Shown here piece after piece: positions 1 to 9,518 of a stretch of DNA of 33,103 bases. Position numbers and translations under genes: made by a program. Source of the DNA: Pelomyxa schiedti (Eukaryota; Evosea; Pelobiontida; Pelomyxidae); NCBI GenBank assembly GCA_020536535.1, contig JAHLWZ010000129.1, positions 1 to 33,103 on the forward strand, written 5' to 3'. Position 1 is the first letter of the stretch, and every line of letters starts with the position of its first letter. The notes beneath the pieces were generated by a model that saw only the letters and a list, made by a program, of their open reading frames with translations, was not told the DNA's origin and made no database searches.

Positions 1-11
1 AAGCCACATAC

Positions 12-765
12 AGGGAATCCCATTTTTTTCAAGTTTATTGCCGCAGCGCATGGAACATTTCTTAAATGCAACCGCGAGTGGAATTCCTTGTAGAAACGTG
101 AAACCCGTTCTGAAAATACTGGTTCCTCCCACCCGATTGGGAATGTTACAGAGCCAGTAGAGGAGCCTACAAGCAAACCAGCAAATACGCTCAGAAGAAA
201 GATGCAGCCGCGTTCGTGGTCAGGCCTATACTCCCTTTCATACTCGGACCACCAGTGCCGATCAACATAACCCTGCTGTATCATCCACACGAGAATTTCA
301 TCTTTTCGAGCATGGAATGAATTAGAGAAGTAGCAAATTTTGTAGTGCCATACCGGCAATATCTCCTTCCACAAAACCCCATCAGCATCCAGCACAACCA
401 ACCATCTTCAGAATTACACTTTAGAAAAACAAGAATCAAGAGAGTTACAGCATACTTAAAGTAGAGAGTAATTTAATTCTTTTTACTATAGATACACACT
501 TTGTCCTCTCGTTAGCGGGTATAGATTCGATTCGTGCCTTCAAAAAATCGGGAAATTCGGTTGTGGCTGCTATTTCGCGACAGTGCGTCCACAGGTCGGA
601 GCCTAGTCTTGCAAACTAAATGATGAAGTGGCGTTCAATTGTGATGCAATATGATTACATTATTCCGTAAGTGTTTGCCAGAGGTAAATGTATTTTCATA
701 ATCAATACCAGTGACAACCTTAAACACGCCGCGAAATGCGTACGATACAGCACATAAAAAAATCT
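12..765 (-). CDS. Unrecognised protein, internal exons at window edge
   Basis: Three exons on the minus strand join in one open frame: about 765-659, 615-500 and 405-12. The chain ends at a GTATGT donor at 11-6, so the gene continues off the left edge. Phases agree: the 659 donor (GTAATC) joins the 615 acceptor in phase 0, and the 500 donor (GTGTGT) joins the 405 acceptor in phase 2. The longest exon encodes about 130 residues without a stop, including VVLDADGVLWKEILPVWHYK and a hydrophobic stretch CIFLLSVFAGLLVGSSTGSV that could be a membrane segment. The 5' limit near 765 is uncertain and no start codon is assigned. I do not recognise the family. It is called real because the frames and splice signals agree over three exons. 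Confidence 0.45.
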
Positions 766-881
766 GTCGCAACCACACGACAATGTTGTACAATGTGCCT
801 TTCGAGCTGCCTGCACTGTACACGCACGCACGTGCACGCTTGCGCCGACGATGTTGACCAAAAGACAAAAAGGTGATTTGG

Positions 882-1035
882 TACCGTATGTTGAGAAACC
901 TTCCAACAAACTTTCGTTTTCGGCGACGATCATTTTCGCAGACCATCAGGTGTCGTGGTTTTACGAACTTTTTTTTACCGACGCCGTTTTCGGTAACGAA
1001 AGTTTTCTGGAACGAAGGTTTCCCAACATACGGTA
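882..1035. mobile_element. MITE copy 1 (miniature inverted-repeat transposon)
   Basis: A 154 bp element begins TACCGTATGTTGAGAAACC and ends GGTTTCCCAACATACGGTA, so the termini are near-perfect inverted repeats bounded by TA. The interior carries the phrase AACGAAAGTTTTC and related sequence. A longer copy lies at 30267-30523 with the same termini and shared interior; relative to it this copy lacks about 100 bp of internal repeats. No transposase is encoded. The TA ends suggest a Tc1/mariner-like origin with TA target duplication, which is inferred from the ends alone. Confidence 0.8.
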
Positions 1036-1426
1036 TCAGGCGAGAGGTGTCGAGTCAAGCTGTGGGTTGTGCCCGAGGCAGAAAGTTGGAACCAGAAAAT
1101 AAGAGGTAAAAACCAAGAGCACCGCGGTGGGTGTAGCAGCCCCCATCGACGAGAGGTTGGTGTGGTGACTGTTTGTGTGGCTGCAATACACTCTGTATCT
1201 GCATCTGGGCCTGGGTCGACCCAGTCAGCACGATTCGGTACAGATGCAAGTTAACGCCTTTCGTTTATTTTTCTACTGTTATTACCTATGTATTTCTTAA
1301 AAATAAATAAAAGGTTTTTACCTTTTATTTTTTTTACCTATTTCTTATTACTTCACTATTTCTTCCACATTTCCCTTTTCCCTGACTATTTCTCCACCAC
1401 TGCTATCAAAAAAAAAGGAACAATCG
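1036..1426. other. Intergenic stretch, no supported gene
   Basis: Only short open frames without homology to neighbours. It turns AT-rich and pyrimidine-rich towards 1426, directly before the first paralogue of the tandem array. The one structure seen is the hairpin at 1305-1330. Confidence 0.5.
1305..1330. repeat. 10-bp perfect hairpin
   Basis: AAATAAAAGG at 1305-1314 is the exact reverse complement of CCTTTTATTT at 1321-1330, with a 6-nt loop. It is AT-rich and lies about 100 bp upstream of the first paralogue. Function unknown; it could be chance in AT-rich DNA. Confidence 0.4.
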
Positions 1427-3043
1427 ATGATGCATCGTAACAGTCAAATAATTGAAAGAGGTGATTTACTGAGTGCTGGGGATCAAGCAGTTGCTCTATT
1501 AATGACCTGTGTGTACTTCCACAAAGTACACGAACTCAGCCTTGCTCGCAAGGCTCTGAAGTTGGCACACTTTAGTGGGATTGGAGAGACTGAGGACTGA
1601 GCCGAATCTGGACTATTACCAGAATGAGACAGCGAAGGTAATGATCAGCACACAGCGCAGCTGGGCACACAAATACAGCAACAACAACGTGGCAGGCGGT
1701 TTTGATTACATGCACACTTGTCTGAGAATCCATTTGAACATCACAGCCTTTTAACCCAATCGCACAACCGCTCTGTGAGATTTTACACACTCCCTTTTTA
1801 CCCCCTTACAACAACAACCAAACAAACAAGAGAACACTCTTTATTCTCTTCACTCTCACTTGTTTTCTTCCTCTGTGGGACTTATTCTCGAGCCCACAGA
1901 AGCTAACACCTGTGGGTGTCTATTTCCTTCTATGACTTGCCATCAAAAAAACAACATAATGAATCACAAACAATACAAAAAAAAACAACAACCAGCAATT
2001 CTGCCCCAGTGTGTATTGCGTGACTTGATCCAATCATGGGTGCTGAAATCATCACGCAGCATCATCCTTGTCATCAGCAGCCCCAATTATGAGACCTTCA
2101 CCAAACTCCACGTTCTCGTTTGTGTGTCACACACCCTCAGTGCAACTGACTCGACACCAAAAGTACTGCGTTTGCACCAGGCCACTGATGCCTTTGGAAA
2201 AGTGCTGTCATTCCTGAGCCCAAGTGCTATGATGTGGAAGGACCTGCAGTCACTGCGTGCTGTGGACACCACTGGCAAGGGGGGGATGTGGAAGTTGGAT
2301 CCTTGCCCTCACTGCCATCAATGGATGGGTACACAGTGCACAACAACAAGTGGCTTGTTGTTTATGGAGCATGGAAATTAATGGTGTGGAGACTGAATCA
2401 GTGCTTCCCTGAAGGTGAACCGGTCAGAGTGTATGTATCTAGAGTCGATGCAGTAAAACAGCACAGGAGCCTGTTTATGACACGAAGCCAGCCAGCTGAT
2501 TGCATTGCAGATGGTGATGAGTTGTGTATTGTTGTCAAGACTTACAAGGGCTGGCACTCCTCCCTCAGGATTGTTGACATCTGCAGGTGCTTCAAATCAC
2601 AGGAACTTGTGGTTACAAAAGTTATGAGAGATTACAAATGGAACTATTCCTCTGTTATGTGTCTCTTGAGTGACAGAGAGAAGACCCTGTTTCTTGTGAC
2701 AAAGCAACTGTTGGTTGGTCACACCACAGTGATTCAGAATGTTGTGTCTGGGGAGCACATAGCTCTCCAAAGTGAAGTGGAACCTGTTGATGAGATGCAC
2801 CACAGCAGAACAGAAGAAAAACCAGGAAAGTGTGGAGTTTTTGAAACAGGCACAAACAAGATTGTGAGGGAGTGGGTGAGGACAAGGAATCCACACTGGG
2901 TCAACAGACTGCTGTTCATCAAGGAGAATGATGGGAGGATAACATGCAGTGATGCACTCTCAGGCACTCCCATTGCCTCATTCTCTGTGCTTGGTGTTCA
3001 GCACCCAACTCTAGAAATTTTTCCCGTCTTATGTGAGGGGTGA
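1427..3043 (+). pseudogene. Tandem-array paralogue A, frameshifted at a G run
   Basis: Two exons, 1427-1508 and 1996-3043, separated by an unusually long 487-nt intron (donor GTGTGT, acceptor ACCAG). Exon 1 encodes the family N-terminus (GDQAVALLM). Exon 2 starts at ILPQCVLRDLIQSWVL, matching LPQSVLHEF in copies B and C. The frame breaks at seven Gs (2279-2285). Upstream the frame reads VDTTGK and downstream the other frame gives VHNNKWLVVYGAWKLMVWRL. One further G would rejoin the two halves into a protein of about 376 residues. The VW pattern and repeated strand-like segments suggest a beta-propeller, but no family is recognised. A homopolymer sequencing error would make this an intact gene. 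Confidence 0.65.
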
Positions 3044-3125
3044 AAAACGGTTCTTTATTTCATTGATTCATCATCACACATTGTGACACTCCAGCGTGAT
3101 TAGAATTAAAAATTTTTGGGGACAA

Positions 3126-4237
3126 ATGATCGAGTGTGGTGACGATGTCGTGAGGGCGAGAGACCAAGCGGTGGCGCTGTTGGTGGGCCAACATCAACCC
3201 AATCACATCTGTATACATCCCATCATCGCGGGCTTTTTCTTTTTTTTTTTTTTGTTCTGTGACCAACTAAACGCCACGCTCAGTTTCTACGTTGCCACAG
3301 AGTGTGTTGCACGAGTTTATTCGGCCTTGGGTCCTGTGGGCATCGCACCGCGTTGTTCTCGTCATTGGCAACCCCGATTATGGGCACCAGGCCACCCCGT
3401 TCGCGACGATGTATGTCCTCGTCAGTGTGTCCCTCACACTTGGCGTCACTGACGGGACCCCGAGGGTCCTCAAGTCATTCAAGCTGCCAGCAAATGCCCT
3501 GTCATTCCTGGGCCCAGACGTGCCTGTGTGGCGTGACAGGCAATCACTTGTTGCTGTTGACATCACTGGCAAGAGGGGGAGTGTCAACCTGGGGCTTCGC
3601 GATCCCAGGCTGGATTCGGCCTCGTCTGTGGTGCACAACAGAAAGTGGCTGGTTTTGAATGGGAGATACGGGGCACTGACGGTGTGGAGGCTGAACAAGG
3701 GGTTCCCTGAAGGTGCTCCACGTGACCTGGATGTATCTTGCATTGAGGAAAAGAGTGATTACTCTATCGGGAAGCTGTTCCTTACACACAGCCAACCGGT
3801 GGAGTGCATTGCAGATGGCGATGAGCTGTGCATGGTTACAACAAGAGGCTGCCAGTGTCTGGAGTGCCAGAGAGGGAAGAATATTTGTCGAGATCAGGGA
3901 CTTTACTGCACCAGCCACCGTGATCCAGAATGTTACCACTGGAGTGTGCACCAGTCTCCAAGGACATGTTTCACAAGTTGATGACTCCCATTATGTTAAC
4001 ACAACATACCCACTGGGCATTGGGACATGTGGGATTTACCAAACAGGCACCAACATACTGGTGAGGAAGTGGGTGAACGAGGGTAGCAACTTCTGGGCTG
4101 GTGGGCTGATGGTCACCAAAAAGCGTGGTGATGGGAGGATAACATGCTGTGAGGCACTCTCCGGCATTCACGTTGCTTCGTTCTCTGTGCTTGGTGTGGA
4201 GAAAATCGGAATCCACCTTTTTCCACTTAGCTCCTGA
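3126..4237 (+). pseudogene. Tandem-array paralogue B, broken by internal deletion
   Basis: Exon 1 is 3126-3210 (MIECGDDVVRARDQAVALL). Its donor GTATAC joins the acceptor CTCAG at 3283, so exon 2 begins at 3284. Exon 2 follows copies C and D closely up to DGDELCMVTTRGC (about 3855), then changes frame. The remaining frame, up to a stop at 4237, resumes at a point equivalent to about 45 codons later in copy C (REGRIFVEIRDF against RERKMFVKLKNL). The lesion is therefore a missing segment of roughly 140 nt that is not a multiple of three, not a point error. The family C-terminus (GIYQTGTNILVRKWV, EALSGIHVASFSVLGV) is still recognisable. Between exons there is a T-rich tract. Confidence 0.65.
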
Positions 4238-4459
4238 ATCGGGTTGTTTCGGTCAACAGTCCCAACAGTAATCAAAAAGAAAAAATTCTTCTCACAAGCA
4301 CTGTACCAGCTCCCAAGACACAACATCAATTGAAAATTTCTGTGAAATCAACATCACTGAAACGAAGAATTTATGATGTTTCGGGGGTGCGCGCCTTCTT
4401 GACCACTTTTCTCTCTTCTATTGTGGGGAAGCAAGAAAACAAAACAACAAAAACAAACA

Positions 4460-5583
4460 ATGATTGGGTGTGGTGATGACGTGGTGAGAGCGAGAGACCA
4501 AGCCGTAGCGCTTTTGGTGGGCCACACCCATCGTAAACGACGCAATCACTCCGCATTCGTACATCATCCATCACCTCTTTTTTGTAAAATTGTAAACTTT
4601 TTTTTTTTGTTTCATTATATTCGTTCTGCAGCTACACGTGGTTTTTTTTTTTTTTTTTTGGCGTTTAATTTATTTAAATTGTAAAAAAATTAAACCCTCC
4701 CTTAGGTTTTATGTTGCCACAGAGTGTGTTGCATGAGTTTATGCGGTCTTGGGTGCTGTGGACATCGCAACGCATTGTTCTGGTCATTGACAACCCCGAT
4801 CATGGGCTCAAGGCTGCCCCGTCACCCACACTTGGTGTCACTGACGGGACACCGAGAGTTCTCAATTCATTCAAACTACCAGCAAATCCCCTGTCATTCC
4901 TGAGCCAAGCTGTGCCTGTGTTGCGTGATGAGAAATCACTTGTTGCTGTTGACATCACTGGCGAGAGGGAGAATGTAAACCTGGGGGTCTATGAAACCCC
5001 AGTACAGCCCATTTGGTCTGTGGTGTGCAACAAAAAGTGGCTGGTATTTTATGGAAGATACGGGGCACTCACTGTGTGGAGGCTGAACAACGGCTTCCCT
5101 GAAGGTGTTCCACGTGACCTGGATGTATCTCACATTGAGGCACAGAGTGGTCGGCACACCCTGAGGCTGTTCATGACACACAGCAGGCTGGTTGAGAGCA
5201 TTGCAGATGGTGATGAGCTGTGTGTGGCTATAACCAATGGCTGCAACTACGGCCTCAGGATCATAGACATCCAGAGGTCCTTTGATTCTGGGGCCCTGAC
5301 TGTGGATACCAAGGAAATTAATGTTGATTCCACACTGACGAAGTTTATGGTCAACAACGTTTGGATCAACAGAGAGAGAAAGATGTTTGTCAAGCTCAAG
5401 AACCTTTCTCCAACAAACACAGTGATCCAGGATGTCACCACTGGGGAGAGTATCACTCTCCAAGCAAAGGCAAATGTTTCACGAGTTGATGACTCCCACT
5501 ATGCCAAATACATTGCCACCAAGTGTGGGATTTACCAAACGGTGAGCTCAACTTGGGTGTTGTTCTCACGCGAAAATCGTTAG
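4460..5583 (+). CDS. Tandem-array paralogue C, C-terminally truncated
   Basis: Exon 1 is 4460-4532 (MIGCGDDVVRARDQAVALL). The donor GTAAAC joins the acceptor CTTAG, and exon 2 runs 4706-5583, giving about 316 residues. It matches copy B through SVVCNKKWLVFYGRYGALTVW and KCGIYQT, then runs into 16 unrelated residues and a stop. The last 50-60 residues of the family are missing. It also lacks about ten residues after NPDHG that B keeps (FATMYVLVSVS), without loss of frame. The stop lies 18 bp before the start of copy D, so the 3' part of C was probably lost by a deletion reaching D's leader. It may be a translated short protein or a pseudogene. Function unknown. Confidence 0.55.
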
Positions 5584-5601
5584 GTGTATGTGAAACCAAA
5601 A

Positions 5602-6819
5602 ATGATCAATGTGGTGGGTCGTGGGGATGGAGTTGGACCACCAGTGACAGCACAACGACAGGCACTTGCATTATTGTGCTGCTACAACCAACCTCAGTCC
5701 CCCCTCAGTCTCGGAAACCCACCAACATCATCATCACCGCTGCGCGCTGTCCCACAATCGATTCTGCGCGACATCGCGCAGGCTTGGGTGCTGCCCACCG
5801 ACCGACGCGTCGTCCTCGTCATCACCAACAACCAAAAGCACGACGACGTCATTCGCGGAAAACACCCCTTCGTGACCATGTTTGTTGCGATCGGGGTCTC
5901 TTTCACTCTGGGAATCACACAAGGGCCGTCGGTCACATGGTCAGGAATGTCTTGGGAGGTTGCCCTTGGGTTCCTCAGCCAAACCGCGGTGATGTGGTTC
6001 CATTGTGACTCTCCTCTGTGCGTGACTGACCTCAGTAGTGGCTCCACTTGTGAATTGGTTCCAAGTGGCGTGAGGTCTGTGGTTCACAACTCGAAGTGGC
6101 TGGTTGTTTCGTGCAGGAGGGAGACACTCAGGATATGGAAGTTGAACCAGAGCCTCCGCGAGGGAGAACCTCTGGAACTGAATATCGTTGGTCTGAGGAA
6201 ACTGTGCTGGTTCGCAATCCCAACCGTGTTCCTGACACACAGCCAGCCAGTCGAATGCATTGCAGAGGGTGATGAGTTGTGCATTGCTACAGACGAGCGT
6301 GATCACTGCTGCCTGAGGATTGTTGATATCAGTAAGTGCTATGAAACAAGAGAGCTCGTGGTCACCAGGCAGTATTCCACTCCCAGGAATGCATCCAGGG
6401 GTTCTGGAGAGACGATAATTGGTGTGATGAGTGACCGTAATGGTGGCTTGCATGTTGCTTTCCAGGTGTCAGGAATCTCATCCACCGTGATTCATGATGT
6501 AGCCACTGGTCAAAGCACTGTTCTGCCTGCCGCCAATAGCATCGTATCAGTTGATTCTGCTCACTTTGGTATCAACCATTATCTTCCTAAAGGAAACGAG
6601 AAACCAGCTGCAAAAAATGGAATCTACGAAATAGGCTCAAACGAGATTGTGAGGGAATGGGTGGGAAACGCAGACAGGCACTGGGGAGGTGGGCTCCTGT
6701 TCACAAAAGAGGATGATGGGATGATAACGTGCAGTGAGGCAATCTCTGGAATCCACATTGTGTCGTTCTCTGTGTGTTCTGACAACTTCAGAGTTTCGCA
6801 CCCTTTTTCCATCTCGTGA
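5602..6819 (+). CDS. Tandem-array paralogue D, intact member of unknown family
   Basis: A single 405-residue frame, the only undamaged member of the array. The start at 5602 (MINVVGRGDG) matches the MI-x-x-G-D starts of B and C. No intron is needed here, whereas A-C have one before the PQS motif (VPQSILRDIAQAWVL). Conserved blocks along the protein are RRVVLVI near 85, SVVHNSKWLVVSCRR near 165, LRIWKLNQ, FLTHSQPVECIAEGDELCIA near 225, LRIVDISKCY, STVIHDVATG, GIYEIGSNEIVREWV and EAISGIHIVSFSV. Recurrent short strands with a W or DxxTG at turns suggest a beta-propeller; this is inference. No signal peptide or membrane segment is evident. I do not recognise a named family. Confidence 0.7.
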   Translation: MINVVGRGDGVGPPVTAQRQALALLCCYNQPQSPLSLGNPPTSSSPLRAVPQSILRDIAQAWVLPTDRRVVLVITNNQKHDDVIRGKHPFVTMFVAIGVSFTLGITQGPSVTWSGMSWEVALGFLSQTAVMWFHCDSPLCVTDLSSGSTCELVPSGVRSVVHNSKWLVVSCRRETLRIWKLNQSLREGEPLELNIVGLRKLCWFAIPTVFLTHSQPVECIAEGDELCIATDERDHCCLRIVDISKCYETRELVVTRQYSTPRNASRGSGETIIGVMSDRNGGLHVAFQVSGISSTVIHDVATGQSTVLPAANSIVSVDSAHFGINHYLPKGNEKPAAKNGIYEIGSNEIVREWVGNADRHWGGGLLFTKEDDGMITCSEAISGIHIVSFSVCSDNFRVSHPFSIS

Positions 6820-7090
6820 GGTTGTAAATTTCTGGCATCATTCCCCTGCGCCACTGCTTTATAACCCCAGGAAAATGTGTTTGTTACTCTTGTCTTTGTT
6901 TTTAAGAGAATGGGACGGTGGCGCCTAGACTGATGTATACCTGGTTTAAGGTACCAGGTACACTCCTCCAAGCACACACTCCCAAACAAGACTGGTTCAA
7001 GAAAACAAAGTTTCTTGGCATTTTGTATGTATTATCCAACACAATAAACAGGTTGATTGGGTGTGCAGAGGGAAGTACATCTGAGGATCC

Positions 7091-9278
7091 TCAGACCCTG
7101 CAGTATGACGACGACTTGGAGTCGCTGCCGCTGTCATCTGGTGGTGTGCTGCTGCGCTTCTGTTTGCTCTTCTTGTTGCTGCTACCGGCGGTGGTGCCGC
7201 TCGTGATTATGGGCTTAGTCTTGCGGTGGTGGTGACGGTGATGGTGGCGATGGTGATGGCGTTCCCTGACTTTTTTGCTGGTGCTACTGCTGCTGGTGCT
7301 TTTGCTGCCGTCGTCACTGGAAGCAGGGGAATCGTCTTCCGATGATGATTGTGGTGGCTTCTGCTTTGGTGACTTGTGTTTATTGTTGAGGGTGTCCATC
7401 TCGATGTCTGCTATTGTGCCTTTGTTGGTTGCGGGATCGGGGTTTTTTGTGTCCTTATGGGACAGTGAAGGAGTGAGCGCGGTGTAGTCGACGACTTCCT
7501 GGAGCATCTCGGTAACTTTCTCGTTTTGTTTGGTGAGATCTTCTAGCAGAGCATCCAGGCCACCTGAGGACAAGCGTTAATTCATTGTGGGACGGATACA
7601 AAAAACTAAAAAATAGAGCGGTACCTTTCTCGTCAATCTCCTGTTTTTTCTTGGCCTTTTCTTTGATAGCTCGTTGTTCGTGCCAAATCTAATAAAACAA
7701 TGTTCGAAATTCAAATGCAAAAAAAGAAAGCCATACATCGGAAAAGTTCGACGCGAAAATACCTATAGGAAATGCCAGGGACTACAAACAAAGTTAAATG
7801 CATGAATAAATAAAAGAGCACATACTACAACACCGCCAAGCATAGTGATTGCACCAACAGTTTTCCCCAGTTCGGTTTCTTAGTAAGGGTCAGAATAGAA
7901 AGGTTTGGAAAAGATTACAAACTTGGATAGGTATCACCATATCCAACAGTGGTGACTGTCACAATACACCTTAGATTGGTCACATTTTTTTCACAAAATA
8001 GGTGATAACCTACCACCAATACGTGCCGATAATGGATTGGTACGGACTGCAGCGAAAAGGTGTAAGAAAGCAAAAGGTATTGTATCTTGAGTTACCTTTT
8101 ACCTTGGCCTGGATCGTACTTGGTCTTGTAAACCCAGGCGCCGTCATAAAACTCACACCCAAGCCCTTCCAGGTAATACATCAAACTGAGAAATTGTTAA
8201 GAAGGAATTAGACATGTCTGTGTACCTTGAAAATAGTGTCAGCTCAATGAAAAGGAGATTGAGCAACAACATTGAAGTGGACTTGCTTCTTTGGGCAGTA
8301 ATTTTTATAATCTATATTGTGATGAGGAATTGCAGAAAGACTGGGTTACCAACAATGAGAGTGTCTGAATAAGAGCCTATCTTCAGTACTCGAAATATTC
8401 GAACTAACCGAATGACTCGAAGTACTGCAAGCTGACTGATGGAGCTCCCAATTATGAGTTCAATGTAGTAGGGGATGATAACTACAAAAAAAAGGGGTGA
8501 GGAACGTAATTACCAAAAGGGTTTTCATACCAATGAAGTCAATTATCGCCATGGGCTCTTCAGGAAAAAATGAGAGACGTACAAGAAACAGGATGCATAC
8601 CAATGAGGAATCCCGCCGACGGAGCAGAGCAGACTTTTAGGATGTACTCCAGAGTGAAAACCTGGGAAAAGTGAGTGGCGAATTAACACGTAATTTGCAC
8701 GCACTGCAATACACCCAGCTTCTATTCCAATTCTATCAAAAGAAAGTGCGTTAACACAAGTTTAAGAAAGAGGGAGCACGAACAATGATTTGGGCATTTC
8801 TGTGTGATGAATTAGAAACGATTTAGGAGAGTATTACAGGAAAACCTTCGTAGTACTCTGGCTCGGAACTGACGATGAAAGAAATTGTTGAAATGATAAT
8901 TACAAGGACAACGAACATGGCAACAAACATAGCCTGTAAGAAAGAACCAGTGGTACATTACTTTGGAAAAACGCGGTGCTATGGGAGGAAGATTTACCAG
9001 TTTGGAAAAAGTGTGGTCAGTAAGTGTTAGCCAAATATATTCCCTCACTTTCTGTATTCTTTTTGCCACAGCCCATTTGCCACTATCAGGTTTAGCAATG
9101 AGCCACGCTTTTGTGAACGGTATTTTGTCACTTGCATTTCTTTCTGCCTCTTTTCTGGCCTCTTCCTTAATGTCCTTTACCCCTTCCTATCTACAAGGTT
9201 ACAAAAAAAAAAGTCGAAAAAGAGCCCAAAAAAAGCGTTGATAAGAGGAACCTCAATTTCAGTTTGGAGTTTTGACAT
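7091..9278 (-). CDS. Voltage-gated potassium channel (Kv-type), 16 exons
   Basis: Exons: 9278-9252, 9186-8998, 8933-8846, 8799-8784, 8732-8705, 8661-8601, 8557-8531, 8481-8354, 8311-8226, 8185-8096, 8046-8014, 7969-7923, 7878-7826, 7781-7737, 7688-7625 and 7563-7091. All phases close, giving 484 residues. S1 is AMFVAMFVVLVIIISTISFI (73-92), followed by S2/S3 pieces GIEAGCIAVFTLEYILKVC and EPMAIIDFI. S4 is VLRVIRLVRIFRVLK (165-179) with a basic residue every third position. S5 follows, then the selectivity filter TTVGYGDTYP (about 264-273) and S6 (ELGKTVGAITMLGG). The protein should form a tetrameric K+ channel in a membrane, opened by depolarisation. The N-terminus is a short charged helix without a T1 tetramerisation domain. 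The tail is Ser- and His-rich (HHHRHHHRHHH) after a coiled segment. The fourth exon is only 16 nt. Confidence 0.9.
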
Positions 9279-9518
9279 CGTTTACCGGTTGTAGTGGTAC
9301 GTCGCCCCGTTGTGTTGGTCACAATTCTGTGCTTTTTTGTTTTGTTTTCTATTCGGGGAATTTAAGAGTTTCTTGTGCTTGGATTAACGTAAACGATGAA
9401 AAAAATCTCGAAGAATTTGTTTCGTATTGATCTGGAAAAAGTTTGATTTTCAAGTGCCGAGAAGTTCTTGTGTGGTGATACATGGAATGGTGATAGAGTT
9501 TGTTTGTGTGGCACGGAA

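Noticed and set aside
635-946. Whole 103-codon minus-strand frame as a gene
   Set aside because: Its start lies inside the MITE; only its 3' part (about 765-659) fits as an exon of the edge gene.
1572-1995. Short frames in the long intron of paralogue A as separate genes
   Set aside because: They fall between exons whose phase joins correctly and show no homology to the other array copies.
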